Numbered from the stretch's first letter, positions 33,617-42,443 are shown. The stretch: 64,000 nucleotides of DNA from Helicobacter enhydrae (GCF_001693335.1 NZ_CP016503.1:1116001-1180000), one strand, 5' to 3'. Translations and numbers: made by a program. Notes: generated from the sequence alone by a model not told the origin.

Positions 33617-35081
33617 ATCGAGCCTCCTTGATGAGGGTTTCAAGTTTTTCTTGGATTTTGGGATCTTGTTTGAAAGGCTGGTTGTGGGGTTGGATGATTT
33701 TGGGCGTGATGATGATGACCATTTCTTCTGTGTAATCTGTGTCCCATTTGTATCTGAAAAGCAAATTGAGCAAAGGGATGTCTCCTAGTATAGGGACTTT
33801 GTATTGCCTATTGCTTTTGAAATTGGAGATAAGTCCTCCAAGCACCACTTTTTGACCATTTTGGAGTTTGACAATCGATGAGAGTTGGTTGGTGGATAGA
33901 TTGGGTGGGCTTTGGAGCGCGTTGGATTCGTTTTCGATAGAGGCGTTTTTGGTGCGTGTGATGGATGGATTGATTTTGAGGATGATTTCATCGTTTTGGA
34001 TCGATGGAGTGATGTCGAGCAAAACCCCTGCGAAAATGCTAGGGTAGTTTTGGGTGGAGTTTTGGATATTGGCGTTGGAAGTATTGCTTTGGTAGATGAG
34101 CTGTTGGGAATAACGCAATACGCTACCGACAGAAATGATGGCGGGTTGATTGTTGAGGGTGAGGATTTTGGGATTGCTGAGGGAGCGTGTTTCACCATAT
34201 TTTTCCAAAAACTCCACGATACGATTGAGATTGACCCCTTGAGAGAAGACATTGATTCCAAAATTGACTGAAGAGTTCTGAATCTGAAGCAAGCTAGGCA
34301 ATTGGCTCGTTGCCCCTGTGAGTGCAATGTTGCCAAGATTGTAGAATTCATCCCAGTTGATTCCTGAAGTTTTGGATTTGCTGTGCTTGATGAGATAAAT
34401 ATGCACATCAATCAAAACTTGAGCGTGAGATTTTTTGTTGATGCGTTGGATATAGTCTTGTATGCGTTTGTGTTGGGCTTGTGTGGCTGTAATGGTGATG
34501 AGTCCTGCGTTTTTGTTGATGATGATGTTTGTGTTGTCTTGTTTGGGAGAGTGCCTATCTTCGGGGCGATAGAGCATTGCTTTGAGTTCTGTATCTAGTG
34601 TATTCCAAAAATCATTTTCATCCGTGCTAGAGATTTTTGTCCCACTTTTGCCATAGTTTGGTTGGGTGCCCTCTCCGCCAAAGGTTGATTGGGCATTGGA
34701 TAGGTTTTGGGAAAAAATAATATCTGTATTGCTTGAGCTTTTTCTGAGCGTTGAAACATAGTTGAGATCATAGGTTTTGGATTGGAGCATTCCGATTTTT
34801 AACACTTTGTTTTTGAGGGTGAAAAACAAATCAAACTCTTGGATTAGGAGTTTGAGGACTTCATCTAGATTGAGATTCTTGAAAATAAGTCTAGGTTTGT
34901 TGTGGGTGAGAAAATCCTCTGCAAGTTTGTCTGTATAAATCAAGCTCAAATGGCATTTGTGTGCGACTTCTTCAAGGATCTCTGCAGATGTCAATGTGCC
35001 GTTGGTTTGGAGGTTGAAGTTTTTGCATTGACCTAGCAGGATCAGAGTGCATAATGCGTATATCCACAATATTTTTGTCAT
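33606..35081 (-). CDS. Outer-membrane secretin (PilQ/MshL/GspD family)
   Basis: A 491-residue secretin. The N-terminal signal ends with LLGQC, a possible lipobox. A short STN-like domain follows (ILEEVAHKCHLSLIYTDK...), then an N-domain (ITATQAQHKRIQDYI) and the C-terminal secretin pore with VGSVLRY, NGQKVVLGGLIS and VPILGDIPLLNLLFR. It forms the outer-membrane channel for DNA or pseudopilus passage and is CtsD-like. It overlaps the gene upstream by four bases. Confidence 0.9.
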   Translation of the reverse strand: MTKILWIYALCTLILLGQCKNFNLQTNGTLTSAEILEEVAHKCHLSLIYTDKLAEDFLTHNKPRLIFKNLNLDEVLKLLIQEFDLFFTLKNKVLKIGMLQSKTYDLNYVSTLRKSSSNTDIIFSQNLSNAQSTFGGEGTQPNYGKSGTKISSTDENDFWNTLDTELKAMLYRPEDRHSPKQDNTNIIINKNAGLITITATQAQHKRIQDYIQRINKKSHAQVLIDVHIYLIKHSKSKTSGINWDEFYNLGNIALTGATSQLPSLLQIQNSSVNFGINVFSQGVNLNRIVEFLEKYGETRSLSNPKILTLNNQPAIISVGSVLRYSQQLIYQSNTSNANIQNSTQNYPSIFAGVLLDITPSIQNDEIILKINPSITRTKNASIENESNALQSPPNLSTNQLSSIVKLQNGQKVVLGGLISNFKSNRQYKVPILGDIPLLNLLFRYKWDTDYTEEMVIIITPKIIQPHNQPFKQDPKIQEKLETLIKEARFES

Positions 35082-35887
35082 TTGAAGATTCCTTTGGAAT
35101 GGAGTTTGAGCGTGATTGTGTGGTGTTTGGAGGTGAGTATCACGCTACTTCGTGTGATTTGCTGGATTGTGTATTCTCCTATACTTTCGCCATTTGAGAG
35201 CCACACTCCATTGATTTTTGCCCTAGAGTTCAAAATGGCTTCAAGAGAGAGTTTTGTCGTATTGTGTTTCTGCAGGCTCAAAATGTCTGTGATTTCATTT
35301 GGGGTGTATGAGAGTTGTTGGGGCAACTGAGGAATGGGGAGTGTTTGGAGCAGTTTGAGCTCCACTTCAAAGCGTTCTTGGGTGTATTGGAGTTGTGTGA
35401 GTTTGATGAGTGCTTGAATGTGGGTGAGATCTTGCAAAAAGTGCGTCACATTTCCTTTGATAAGAAGTTTGACACTTTGATTTTCTAGGATTTTGGATTG
35501 GATGATCTGAATGGATGGGAATAGCTCCAATAGCGAGTGGTATGAGGTGGTGTGGGATTCTAAAGCATTGATTTTTTGGAGGATTTGTTGGTGTAATGCT
35601 TGTTCTTGCTTGAGTGAATCTTGGATATTTTGCGGAGATGCACTTTTGTTTTGCAACGAGAGAATGAAGTCTTTTTCAAGTTTGGTTTGAAGCTTTAGGG
35701 CTTGGATTTGCTGTGTGGTATGCTCGATTTTGTAGTGCAAAGATGTCGCCATTGGCTCAATGGCATAGAAAAGAATAAGTGCAAAAACAATATAAAGAAG
35801 ATAGATTTCTCTTGTGCTACGCGTGTTGAGCCATTGTGCCAAATAATCTTTAGTGCTTAAAAAGCTTGATATAAAAAAGTGTTTCAT
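35078..35887 (-). CDS. Single-pass coiled-coil protein, PilO/GspM-like
   Basis: A 269-residue protein. A short cytoplasmic part is followed by a membrane segment near residues 28-46 (EIYLLYIVFALILFYAIEP) and a periplasmic coiled coil. That topology and position are those of GspM/PilO alignment-complex proteins, but no sequence signature was recognised, so the role is inferred from context. It overlaps the upstream gene by 38 bp. Confidence 0.6.
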   Translation of the reverse strand: MKHFFISSFLSTKDYLAQWLNTRSTREIYLLYIVFALILFYAIEPMATSLHYKIEHTTQQIQALKLQTKLEKDFILSLQNKSASPQNIQDSLKQEQALHQQILQKINALESHTTSYHSLLELFPSIQIIQSKILENQSVKLLIKGNVTHFLQDLTHIQALIKLTQLQYTQERFEVELKLLQTLPIPQLPQQLSYTPNEITDILSLQKHNTTKLSLEAILNSRAKINGVWLSNGESIGEYTIQQITRSSVILTSKHHTITLKLHSKGIFK

Positions 35888-37019
35888 CTTTTTCCTTGTG
35901 GGTTTGCAGCAGTGTGATTTGTGTGTTTTTGAGCGAATGCTGGAAATCCATCAAATGCTCTTTGCTTGGGGCAAAGAGTTTGAGAAAAACCTCTTTGTGG
36001 GGGCTGATAGTTAGCTCTTGTATGGAGAGTTGTTTTTGGTGGATGAGGTTGATACATTCTAGCAGCCATTGTTGCCAAAGCCTATCGTTTTGGTGCGACC
36101 AAATCGCATAGAGTAGGGATAGATTGTCTTTTTTGAGATTCTCAAGTTGTGCCATTTGTGCAGAAATCTCTTGGAGGTTTTTTTGGGCAATCGATGTGTT
36201 TTGAATCGCCTCAGTTCTGTCTTGTTGGAGTGATTGGAGAGTGTTTGAGAGATGAAGGTGGTAGAGCCAAAGGCTTGAGGGGTAGATGATACACGCAAGA
36301 GAGGCGATATAGAGGAGCAATTTGGTGTATTTTGTTTGTCGGATTGGCGTGGTGTGCGTGTCTGTTTTTGCATTTGGGAGTGCTGTGTAAGTGAAATGCA
36401 CTTCTTTGTTTGGTGGGAAATGGGCATAGCTCTCTTGGGAAAAAAGTAGAGAATAAGGCTTGATGGATACAGATAGTGGGGATTCTGGGGGTTGGGAGTT
36501 GTGGGGTGAGAGATAAAACACCTCTTTGAGCTGGTAGTCCAAAATAGTCTGGACATATTGGGTGGCAATCCACAAATCCTCGCTAGAGTGAATCGCTTTG
36601 TGATAAGAGAGGGCGTTGTTTTGATAAAAACAAAAAGCATAGTGTGTGTCATAGCCTATTAGGCAAGCTCCATCAGAGAGTAATGTCAATGGGAAAAACA
36701 GATCAAGGGTGGCGTATTGATAATGTTTGGGGAGGAAGTGTGTGGGGATAAAAAAGCATTGGAAGGTTTGCTGTGGCGTGGTGAAGTGGTTGAGAAGATA
36801 GGTTTGATCGGGCTTGAGGATGCCTTGCTGATAGGCTGTGAGCAGAAGCTCTTGCTTGAGGTATTTGAAATCGTTTGTTTTTAGCTCAAACTCTGCGTGG
36901 ATGGCAGATTGGGAAGAGATGATGAGGTAAGAAGCTTTGGCTCTTGGAGGCGTGTTTGAATATGCAAAAGTGTCTTTGTGGATTCTAAAAAACCAAAACT
37001 GCGATTCTAAACTTTGCAT
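35850..37019 (-). CDS. PilM/GspL-like assembly protein, first gene of the secretion cluster
   Basis: A 389-residue protein. The soluble N-terminal half (about 1-230) may be an actin-like fold. A membrane segment lies near 240-262 (LLLYIASLACIIYPSSLWLY), followed by a coiled coil and a small C-terminal domain. This matches the GspL layout, or a PilM-PilN fusion. It heads a five-gene operon with overlapping ends. The assignment rests on topology and neighbours. Confidence 0.6.
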   Translation of the reverse strand: MQSLESQFWFFRIHKDTFAYSNTPPRAKASYLIISSQSAIHAEFELKTNDFKYLKQELLLTAYQQGILKPDQTYLLNHFTTPQQTFQCFFIPTHFLPKHYQYATLDLFFPLTLLSDGACLIGYDTHYAFCFYQNNALSYHKAIHSSEDLWIATQYVQTILDYQLKEVFYLSPHNSQPPESPLSVSIKPYSLLFSQESYAHFPPNKEVHFTYTALPNAKTDTHTTPIRQTKYTKLLLYIASLACIIYPSSLWLYHLHLSNTLQSLQQDRTEAIQNTSIAQKNLQEISAQMAQLENLKKDNLSLLYAIWSHQNDRLWQQWLLECINLIHQKQLSIQELTISPHKEVFLKLFAPSKEHLMDFQHSLKNTQITLLQTHKEKDETLFYIKLFKH

Positions 37020-37025
37020 CTAAGC

Positions 37026-37053
37026 ACCCTCTGCAAGTATTTGCTTAGAGGGT
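37026..37053. promoter_or_regulatory. Hairpin between the two minus-strand operons
   Basis: ACCCTCTGCAA and TTGC-TT-AGAGGGT can pair (seven plus four base pairs with a two-base bulge) in the 48-bp gap between the 337-residue membrane protein gene and the secretion cluster. No T tract follows, so it may be an attenuator or mRNA-stability structure rather than a clean terminator. Confidence 0.35.
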
Positions 37054-37067
37054 AGCACAAGAGTAAT

Positions 37068-38081
37068 TTAAGAAAACTTAAAAAATAAGCTTAGTGGATA
37101 GTGCTTGTTGGCTTCCTTGAGGTCTAGAAATGCTTGAGCCCAAAGCAATTCCTCGCATTCTTCGGTGTGCAAATATTCTTGTGCTTTTTGAAACATTGAA
37201 TACTCTAGTAACAAATACACATAAGCAACTTTGATATTTGGAGAGTGTGGAGCAAGGTTTTCCAAAAGATGCAAACAAGAATCAGGCGGATAATTGGTGT
37301 TGAGTTTGCCAAGCAAGGCAATCATTGCTTGTGTTGAAAACTTGGCTTTCAAAATCAGTTTTTGGAGCTGATCAAGCGGGATTTTGAATCCACCTTCTAG
37401 CAAGTGTGCAATGAGCTTTTGGGTGATTGTAGGAGAATATTCTGAAGCTGTGATTTTTTGGATCGCCTTGGCATCAAGCTGAGAGTGGAAAAGCGTATCA
37501 AGAGCTTTTTCTTGGAGTGTTTCTTGATAGTCTCCATTGAGGACTTCTCGTGCGAATTTCAAATCTGAAGCGATCTTGTTTTGTGTGTTTAGATTCCAAA
37601 AATGCGTATCTTTGGGGTATTGGATATTTGTCTTCAAAAACACGCCATTGGAAATCTGCTCCAAATCTTTGATGAGATGATCAAACTTGGCATTGCCACT
37701 CTCTGGGCTTGTGAGAATGGGGGTGATGTGACAGCGTTGCAGAGCTTTGGAAAGCGTTTGGTAAGCAGGGAGCTTGAAAGACAAATCAGAGTGATTGATG
37801 TCAAGCATTTGGTTTTGGATCTGAGTGAGCAAATGCTCAAAGTCTTTTTTGCCTCGATATGAATGGATTTGCGTTGCAATGCTGTTTGTCGTCAAAAACA
37901 ACAAAGTGAGGACAAAAAACACACCTAGCGTGATGATGATCCAAACTGCAAGAGGGAGCGTAAGCTCTGATTGCATTCCCCAAATGTGAATTGACAAGTC
38001 CTCGGGATAAATAAAATAGGCACATAAGCCCACAAACACAATAAAAGCTAAACCTGCAATGAAGTAGTGGCGTATTTTCAT
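37068..38081 (-). CDS. Membrane-anchored helical protein of unknown function
   Basis: A 337-residue protein with two N-terminal membrane segments (about 8-24 and 43-66), then a cytoplasmic region of amphipathic helices that may form helical repeats (from about 180). No enzyme motif was recognised. It starts 9 bp after the dksA-like gene and probably belongs to the accD-rlmH-dksA transcription unit. Confidence 0.6.
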   Translation of the reverse strand: MKIRHYFIAGLAFIVFVGLCAYFIYPEDLSIHIWGMQSELTLPLAVWIIITLGVFFVLTLLFLTTNSIATQIHSYRGKKDFEHLLTQIQNQMLDINHSDLSFKLPAYQTLSKALQRCHITPILTSPESGNAKFDHLIKDLEQISNGVFLKTNIQYPKDTHFWNLNTQNKIASDLKFAREVLNGDYQETLQEKALDTLFHSQLDAKAIQKITASEYSPTITQKLIAHLLEGGFKIPLDQLQKLILKAKFSTQAMIALLGKLNTNYPPDSCLHLLENLAPHSPNIKVAYVYLLLEYSMFQKAQEYLHTEECEELLWAQAFLDLKEANKHYPLSLFFKFS

Positions 38082-38090
38082 TTTGACTCC

Positions 38091-38444
38091 TTATTTTCGA
38101 TCTTTTTCATATATTTCACGACAAATGATACAAAATTTGGCGTGAGGTTTGAGCTCAAGTCGTTTTTCTTCGATGAAATCTCCGCACATTTCGCAAACCC
38201 CAAAAGTCCCTTCGTTAAGCTTTTTGAGTGCGTATTCTGTTTCACGCAATTCTGTTTGGTATTGCGTAAGTATGGAGGCATTGAGCAGACCTTGTGAATT
38301 GATAGAGACGATGTCGGCGTGATCGGGTGCTCTGTCTGAATGAAGCTCAGCAAAAGAATGTGTTGCAGTGTTGATGTGGGATTGAATAGACTGAATGCGT
38401 TCTTGCAAAATAATACGAAATTTTTCTATCATTTCTTGATCCAT
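38091..38444 (-). CDS. DksA/TraR-family zinc-finger regulator
   Basis: A 117-residue protein. The N-terminal coiled coil carries SDRAPDHADI, an acidic tip like that of DksA, and the C-terminal zinc finger is CEMCGDFI...FCIICREIYEK. DksA proteins bind the RNA polymerase secondary channel and mediate ppGpp responses. It is shorter than E. coli DksA (151 residues), as in other Campylobacterota. Confidence 0.85.
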   Translation of the reverse strand: MDQEMIEKFRIILQERIQSIQSHINTATHSFAELHSDRAPDHADIVSINSQGLLNASILTQYQTELRETEYALKKLNEGTFGVCEMCGDFIEEKRLELKPHAKFCIICREIYEKDRK

Positions 38445-38454
38445 AAAATCTCCT

Positions 38455-38904
38455 TTATTTGTGGTAAGGGTGTGCTGCGTTGATACTCAAACCGCGATAG
38501 ATTTGCTCACACAAGACAACTTTGGCGATCTGGTGGGAGAGTGTCAGTGGGCTTAGTGAAACACTGCGTGTTTGCTCCAAAAAGTCTTTTTCAAAACCAT
38601 AGGCTCCACCGATAAAAAAACTCACCTCGCTTTGATCTTGCAAGATTTGGGCAAACTGCAGAGAATCTAGGGTTTTGCCATCGGGGTGCAGTGCATAAGA
38701 GTGGGGGCTAAGGAATTTGGCAAATGCTTGAGTGTAGGACTTTTGTGCTTGTTGGTAAGATTGTTGCTGGGCTTTGGCGATTTGGGGCGTGAAGATGTCT
38801 AGGAGTTTGAGTGTTGTGCCAAACGCTCTGCATTGCTGAATGATTTTGGAATAAAAATCTGCAAACAAATCGTTTTTGCCAATAGAATAAAGGTTGATAA
38901 TCAT
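38455..38904 (-). CDS. rlmH: 23S rRNA pseudouridine-1915 N3-methyltransferase RlmH
   Basis: A 149-residue SPOUT methyltransferase. The start at 38904 (MIINLYSIGKNDLF) is chosen because it overlaps the accD stop by four bases; the reading frame extends further upstream into accD without family sequence. SFFIGGAYGFEKDF is the SAM-binding knot motif, and the C-terminal YRGLSINAAHPYHK is conserved. Confidence 0.92.
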   Translation of the reverse strand: MIINLYSIGKNDLFADFYSKIIQQCRAFGTTLKLLDIFTPQIAKAQQQSYQQAQKSYTQAFAKFLSPHSYALHPDGKTLDSLQFAQILQDQSEVSFFIGGAYGFEKDFLEQTRSVSLSPLTLSHQIAKVVLCEQIYRGLSINAAHPYHK

Positions 38905-39740
38905 TTGGGTTTGAGAATCTTGATGAGATGGTAGATGGTTTCTTTGAGGTCTTTGCGTTCTTTGACCATATCGATGAGTCCGCATTCAAGTAGAAATTCT
39001 GCCGTTTGGAATCCCTCGGGCAAATCTGCCCCAATGGTTTGTTTGATGACTCTAGGACCAGCAAAGCCGATGTTGGCACCGGGTTCTGCGATGATGATGT
39101 CTCCTAGAAATGCAAAACTTGCACTCACTCCCCCATAAGTCGGATCTGTGAGTAAGGAGATAAAAGGGAGTTTGTGTTGGCTTAGGCTATTGAGTGCCGC
39201 ACTTGTTTTTGCCATTTGCATGAGTGAAAAGGTGGATTCTTGCATTCTTGCTCCGCCACTTGTTGAGACAATCACCAAGGCTTGATGAGAATCAATGCAC
39301 CGCTTGATGGCTCTCAAAATCTTTTCCCCCTCCACAGAACTCAAGCTTCCCCCCATAAATGCGAAATCAAACACCACGAGCTGAAATTTTTCATCAAACA
39401 TCAGCCCCTCCCCACTGATGATAGAGCTTGGGCGTCTTGTTTTTTTGACTCCTTCTTCAATGCGTTTTTTGTAGCTTTTTTTATCCACAAAGTTGAGGGG
39501 ATCTTTGGGGGCAAGGGTTTGATCGTATTCTACAAAGGTATCACAGAGGAGGTTAATGCGTTCTTGAGCACTGATTTTGAAATGGTGGGTGCATTTTGGG
39601 CAGACATTTTGTTGGTTCAAAACTTCTTTGTAATAATTGATGGCATTGCATTTTGGGCATTTGACCCAATGGCTTGGGGCTTCATCTGATGTCGCTCTAG
39701 AGCTAGATCTAAATTTGCTAAAAAACTTTTCTAAACCCAC
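38901..39740 (-). CDS. accD: Acetyl-CoA carboxylase carboxyltransferase beta subunit
   Basis: A 279-residue subunit for malonyl-CoA synthesis. The N-terminal zinc ribbon is VKCPKCNAI...CPKCTHHF. The carboxyltransferase core has SGGARMQESTFSLMQMAKT and GGVSASFAFLGDIIIAEPGA. It is the first gene of the minus-strand unit accD-rlmH-dksA-like and is divergent from recO. Confidence 0.96.
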   Translation of the reverse strand: MGLEKFFSKFRSSSRATSDEAPSHWVKCPKCNAINYYKEVLNQQNVCPKCTHHFKISAQERINLLCDTFVEYDQTLAPKDPLNFVDKKSYKKRIEEGVKKTRRPSSIISGEGLMFDEKFQLVVFDFAFMGGSLSSVEGEKILRAIKRCIDSHQALVIVSTSGGARMQESTFSLMQMAKTSAALNSLSQHKLPFISLLTDPTYGGVSASFAFLGDIIIAEPGANIGFAGPRVIKQTIGADLPEGFQTAEFLLECGLIDMVKERKDLKETIYHLIKILKPK

Positions 39741-39831
39741 TTGTTTTCCTTGATTCTGGTTTTAAAATTGGTAATTTTAACTTAGAATCTTAACAAAAAA
39801 CAGAAATCTTTGAGTGTGTAAGGTTGCTTCA

Positions 39832-40452
39832 ATGCAGGGATTTATTTTGCGTATTGCAAAAGTTAGAGATCAGGATTTGATCGTATCGGTTTTGACTTCT
39901 AGCAAAATACTTCAAGCCTATCGTTTCTATGGAATGAGGCATAGTATCATCGCTTTGGGACGCAAGATAGATTTTGATTTGCAATATCAGGGGGTGTATC
40001 TGCCAAAGATTTGTAATTTGATCCAGCTAGGCTATGCGTGGGAGCAGGATTATAGCCGTGTCTATGTGTGGCAGTTTGTGATGCGTTTGTTGTCCAAGCA
40101 TTTGGTGGAAGTGCAGGAGTTGCCACGATTTTATTATGATCTATTGGAACAATCAGCCACAAAAATGCAAATGCAAAACCCTATGCGTGTGGCTCTTGAG
40201 ATGAGTGCTGAAATAGTGGAGTATGAGGGGCGTAGTGCTAGATTGCAGAGTGAGATGTGTTTTTTGTGCGGGAGGGCGTTGCAAGATGGCATTTCTTTGG
40301 GGCGTTCTTTTTTGTTTGCACATCCGCAATGTGCAGGTGGATATGTGTTCAAACGCCATAAAATCATAGAGTTTTTGTCCCAACGCAGTAGCATCGGACT
40401 TGATGATTTGGAGGTTGAGCATTTGTGGAATGTTTTTGCATTGGGGTTGTAG
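39832..40452 (+). CDS. recO: Recombination mediator RecO
   Basis: A 206-residue protein resembling Campylobacterota RecO. It has an N-terminal OB fold (MQGFILRIAKVRDQDLIVSV), a helical middle and a Cys motif CFLCGRA...HPQC. ATG at 39832 gives the family N-terminus; the in-frame upstream GTG at 39814 adds only six residues. It is divergent from accD and is the last clear chromosomal gene before the prophage region. Confidence 0.8.
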   Translation: MQGFILRIAKVRDQDLIVSVLTSSKILQAYRFYGMRHSIIALGRKIDFDLQYQGVYLPKICNLIQLGYAWEQDYSRVYVWQFVMRLLSKHLVEVQELPRFYYDLLEQSATKMQMQNPMRVALEMSAEIVEYEGRSARLQSEMCFLCGRALQDGISLGRSFLFAHPQCAGGYVFKRHKIIEFLSQRSSIGLDDLEVEHLWNVFALGL

Positions 40453-40568
40453 TCTCAAAAGGTGTAAAGTGTGCAATGCTTGGGATTAATGGTGATTTGG
40501 TGAATACAAAGGTTGAAATCGATCGCAAAGACGGAAAAAATGAAAAAGCTTGATTGGGAGGGCGATGT

Positions 40569-41048
40569 GTGAATTATATTGGTTCAAAATACAAGCTTTA
40601 TGCATTTTTGGAGGAAACAATAGAATCAACGCTAAGCCATGCTGGTTCCAAAAGTCTCAAAGAAAGTGTTTTTTGCGATGTTTTTGCTGGGACTGGTGCT
40701 GTGGGCAAGTTGTTCAAAAACAAGACTAAGCAAGTCATTGCTAATGATTGGGAGTATTATAGCTTTGTGCTCAATCAAAACTACATTGGCAACCACGCAG
40801 AGTTTGCAGATGTGCATTGCTTGTTTGAAGAATTGCAATCAGACACATCAACTCCGATCATCGAGGGAAAAATATATCAGCACTATTGTCTGGGCACTCA
40901 TGGGACAAGGCAATATTTTAGCGATTACAACGGAGCAAAAATCGATGCTATCAGACAAAAAATCGAGTTGTGGTATCGTCAAGGCAAGATCACAGAAGCA
41001 ATTTATTATCATTTGTTGGCTTCGCTTTTGGACGATGGGCACTTTTGA
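40569..41048 (+). pseudogene. D12-class DNA adenine methylase, 3' half missing
   Basis: Reading from GTG at 40569, the product begins MNYIGSKYKL and has the SAM motif VFCDVFAGTGAVGKLF, both typical of D12 (Dam/M.DpnII-like) N6-adenine methyltransferases. The frame stops after about 160 residues; the family needs roughly 260-320, including the DPPY catalytic motif, which is absent. The break falls where prophage sequence begins. It could be a host or phage-borne methylase cut by a deletion or insertion. Confidence 0.8.
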
Positions 41049-41133
41049 CCTCACAAGGAAGCATGATAGTGACCACTTCCTTTGCACACCCACTAAGGAG
41101 GAGGATGGGAATAGAAAACATCAAGAACCTCAT
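40990..41133 (-). CDS. Outer-membrane spanin Rz1 (lipoprotein)
   Basis: A 47-residue reading frame starting MRFLMFSIPILLLSGCAK has a signal peptide and lipobox LSGC. It begins inside the Rz gene in another frame, the classic Rz/Rz1 arrangement. Rz1 joins Rz to fuse inner and outer membranes in the last step of lysis. Its last 15 or so codons appear to read through into antisense methylase DNA, so the natural C-terminus may be lost. Confidence 0.65.
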   Translation of the reverse strand: MRFLMFSIPILLLSGCAKEVVTIMLPCEVKSAHRPKAKPTNDNKLLL

Positions 41134-41407
41134 GCACTCCCTCCCTAAAAGATTGACAATCCTCATCTTTTTGCTTGATGATTTTGTATTTTGTGATGAT
41201 TTTTTGCCTTTCATCTTGTTTTTGCTCCATAAACTCTTTGAGCCTTAGCTCCTTGTGCTTGAGTGTTGCTATCAGTCCATCAGCCTGCCCCTTGCACCTC
41301 ACAAACTGCCCACTCTTTTCCTCATAAGCATTCTTGTAATACATCAGAGACATACACAAAACCAAAAAAACAGCTCCAATAGCTCCTGCCACTACACCTC
41401 TAAACAT
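41093..41407 (-). CDS. Inner-membrane spanin Rz-like
   Basis: A 104-residue protein. An N-terminal membrane anchor (residues 5-23) is followed by a charged, coiled-coil-forming region, as in Rz proteins. It follows the endolysin gene with an eight-base overlap and contains the Rz1 start in a different frame. Function is inferred from topology and context. Confidence 0.7.
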   Translation of the reverse strand: MFRGVVAGAIGAVFLVLCMSLMYYKNAYEEKSGQFVRCKGQADGLIATLKHKELRLKEFMEQKQDERQKIITKYKIIKQKDEDCQSFREGVHEVLDVFYSHPPP

Positions 41408-41813
41408 TGAGCCACTTCCTTACATCAAAGCTAGGACATTCTTTGTTTGGATCCAAATCCCTATGCCCTAGCACCTCCGCCCCCTTAAACTCCTCTGTGA
41501 GTTCTCCTAGCAAAGCCCTTAGAGACGCTTCTTGTTTCTGTGTTTTTGTATCCCTTGCTTTGCCATTCTTATCCACCCCACCCACCAGGCAGATTCCGAT
41601 ACTTTTGGCATTAAACCCCTTAGTGTGAGCTCCGATCTCCTCCACCCCGCGTCCTTTTTGGATTTCTCCATCTCTTTTGATGACATAGTGATACCCACAG
41701 CCTTTCCACCCTCTCTCTTTGTGCCATATATCGATTTCACGCACTCCAATATCAGATTGAGGGGGAGTGGCACTGCAGTGGATGATGATTTTTTCGATTT
41801 TTCTCACGCCCAC
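41400..41813 (-). CDS. Phage endolysin, N-acetylmuramoyl-L-alanine amidase
   Basis: A 137-residue Amidase_2 / T7-lysozyme-like enzyme that cleaves the glycan-peptide bond. IIIHCSATPP, GCGYHYVIKRDG, SIGICLVGG and LGHRDLDPNKECPSFD carry the zinc ligands (His, His, Cys) and the catalytic Tyr region. There is no signal peptide, so a holin would be needed; none is obvious. The start is GTG at 41813, or the next GTG at 41807 after AAGGAG. Confidence 0.9.
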   Translation of the reverse strand: MGVRKIEKIIIHCSATPPQSDIGVREIDIWHKERGWKGCGYHYVIKRDGEIQKGRGVEEIGAHTKGFNAKSIGICLVGGVDKNGKARDTKTQKQEASLRALLGELTEEFKGAEVLGHRDLDPNKECPSFDVRKWLNV

Positions 41814-42175
41814 GCTCCTTTCAGTCTTATTTTGATAGCAAACTCATAGCTATGAGCCAACCCAACAATAGAGTTCTTGATTTCTTCTAGTTTCACCTTA
41901 TTAGGAAGCAACACATTCTCCAAAGTAGGGAGTTGGAGGATCTCTCTTTTGATCCCATCGACCTCCTTTAGTCCTGCCCTTGCATCACTTGCATTAAAAA
42001 CAAAAAACAAGCTATACTCTTGGGTTTCCTCATTCCCCTGCACCCTTAGCCCTCTAAAAAGCAGATACCGCCCATTCTCATTGGGGATTTCTTTGAGGGG
42101 CTTAGCTCTAGTGGCGGTGCAAAGTTCATCAAAAACACTACAGATCAAACTCACTCCTTCTAGTTTTGCTTGCAT
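41804..42175 (-). CDS. Mu gp37-like phage protein
   Basis: A 123-residue protein starting MQAKLEGVSLICSVFDEL and ending SYEFAIKIRLKGAWA. The ending and the position after a gp36-like gene suggest the Mu gp37 (DUF1834) family, thought to act at the head-tail interface. An upstream GTG at 42202 is possible. The identification is moderate. Confidence 0.6.
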   Translation of the reverse strand: MQAKLEGVSLICSVFDELCTATRAKPLKEIPNENGRYLLFRGLRVQGNEETQEYSLFFVFNASDARAGLKEVDGIKREILQLPTLENVLLPNKVKLEEIKNSIVGLAHSYEFAIKIRLKGAWA

Positions 42176-42443
42176 AATTACTCTTTCTCTCGCTCCCCTC
42201 ACTTGGAGCCTCTTTGATAACGCTCAAAGCTTGTTTATAGAGGAGCTCATCTTCTCCATTGAGTTGCACTTTGAGCAAAAGTTTCAATCTCACAAGAGCC
42301 ACATCAAGGAGGGCAAAAGTAGGCACTTCTTTTCCTTTTGCCACTTCTTTTGCCTCTTTCATTGCATGCTCCAGATACTCCTCTTTTGGAGGATCTAGCA
42401 GAGAGGCTTCTGCCTTAAGCCTCCATTGCTCTTTTAGGCTCAA
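42138..42443 (-). CDS. Mu gp36-like (DUF1320-like) protein
   Basis: A 101-residue, mostly helical protein starting at TTG 42443 behind GGAGGAAGAG. Its place between the major head protein and the gp37-like gene is that of Mu gp36 (DUF1320). It ends KTRRSEFDL. It overlaps both neighbours, which suggests coupled translation. Confidence 0.55.
   Translation of the reverse strand: MSLKEQWRLKAEASLLDPPKEEYLEHAMKEAKEVAKGKEVPTFALLDVALVRLKLLLKVQLNGEDELLYKQALSVIKEAPSEGSERKSNYASKTRRSEFDL

Noticed and set aside
40474-40551. 25-codon frame between recO and the methylase
   Set aside because: It is too short and without family features; it may be the tail of a lost gene but cannot be supported.
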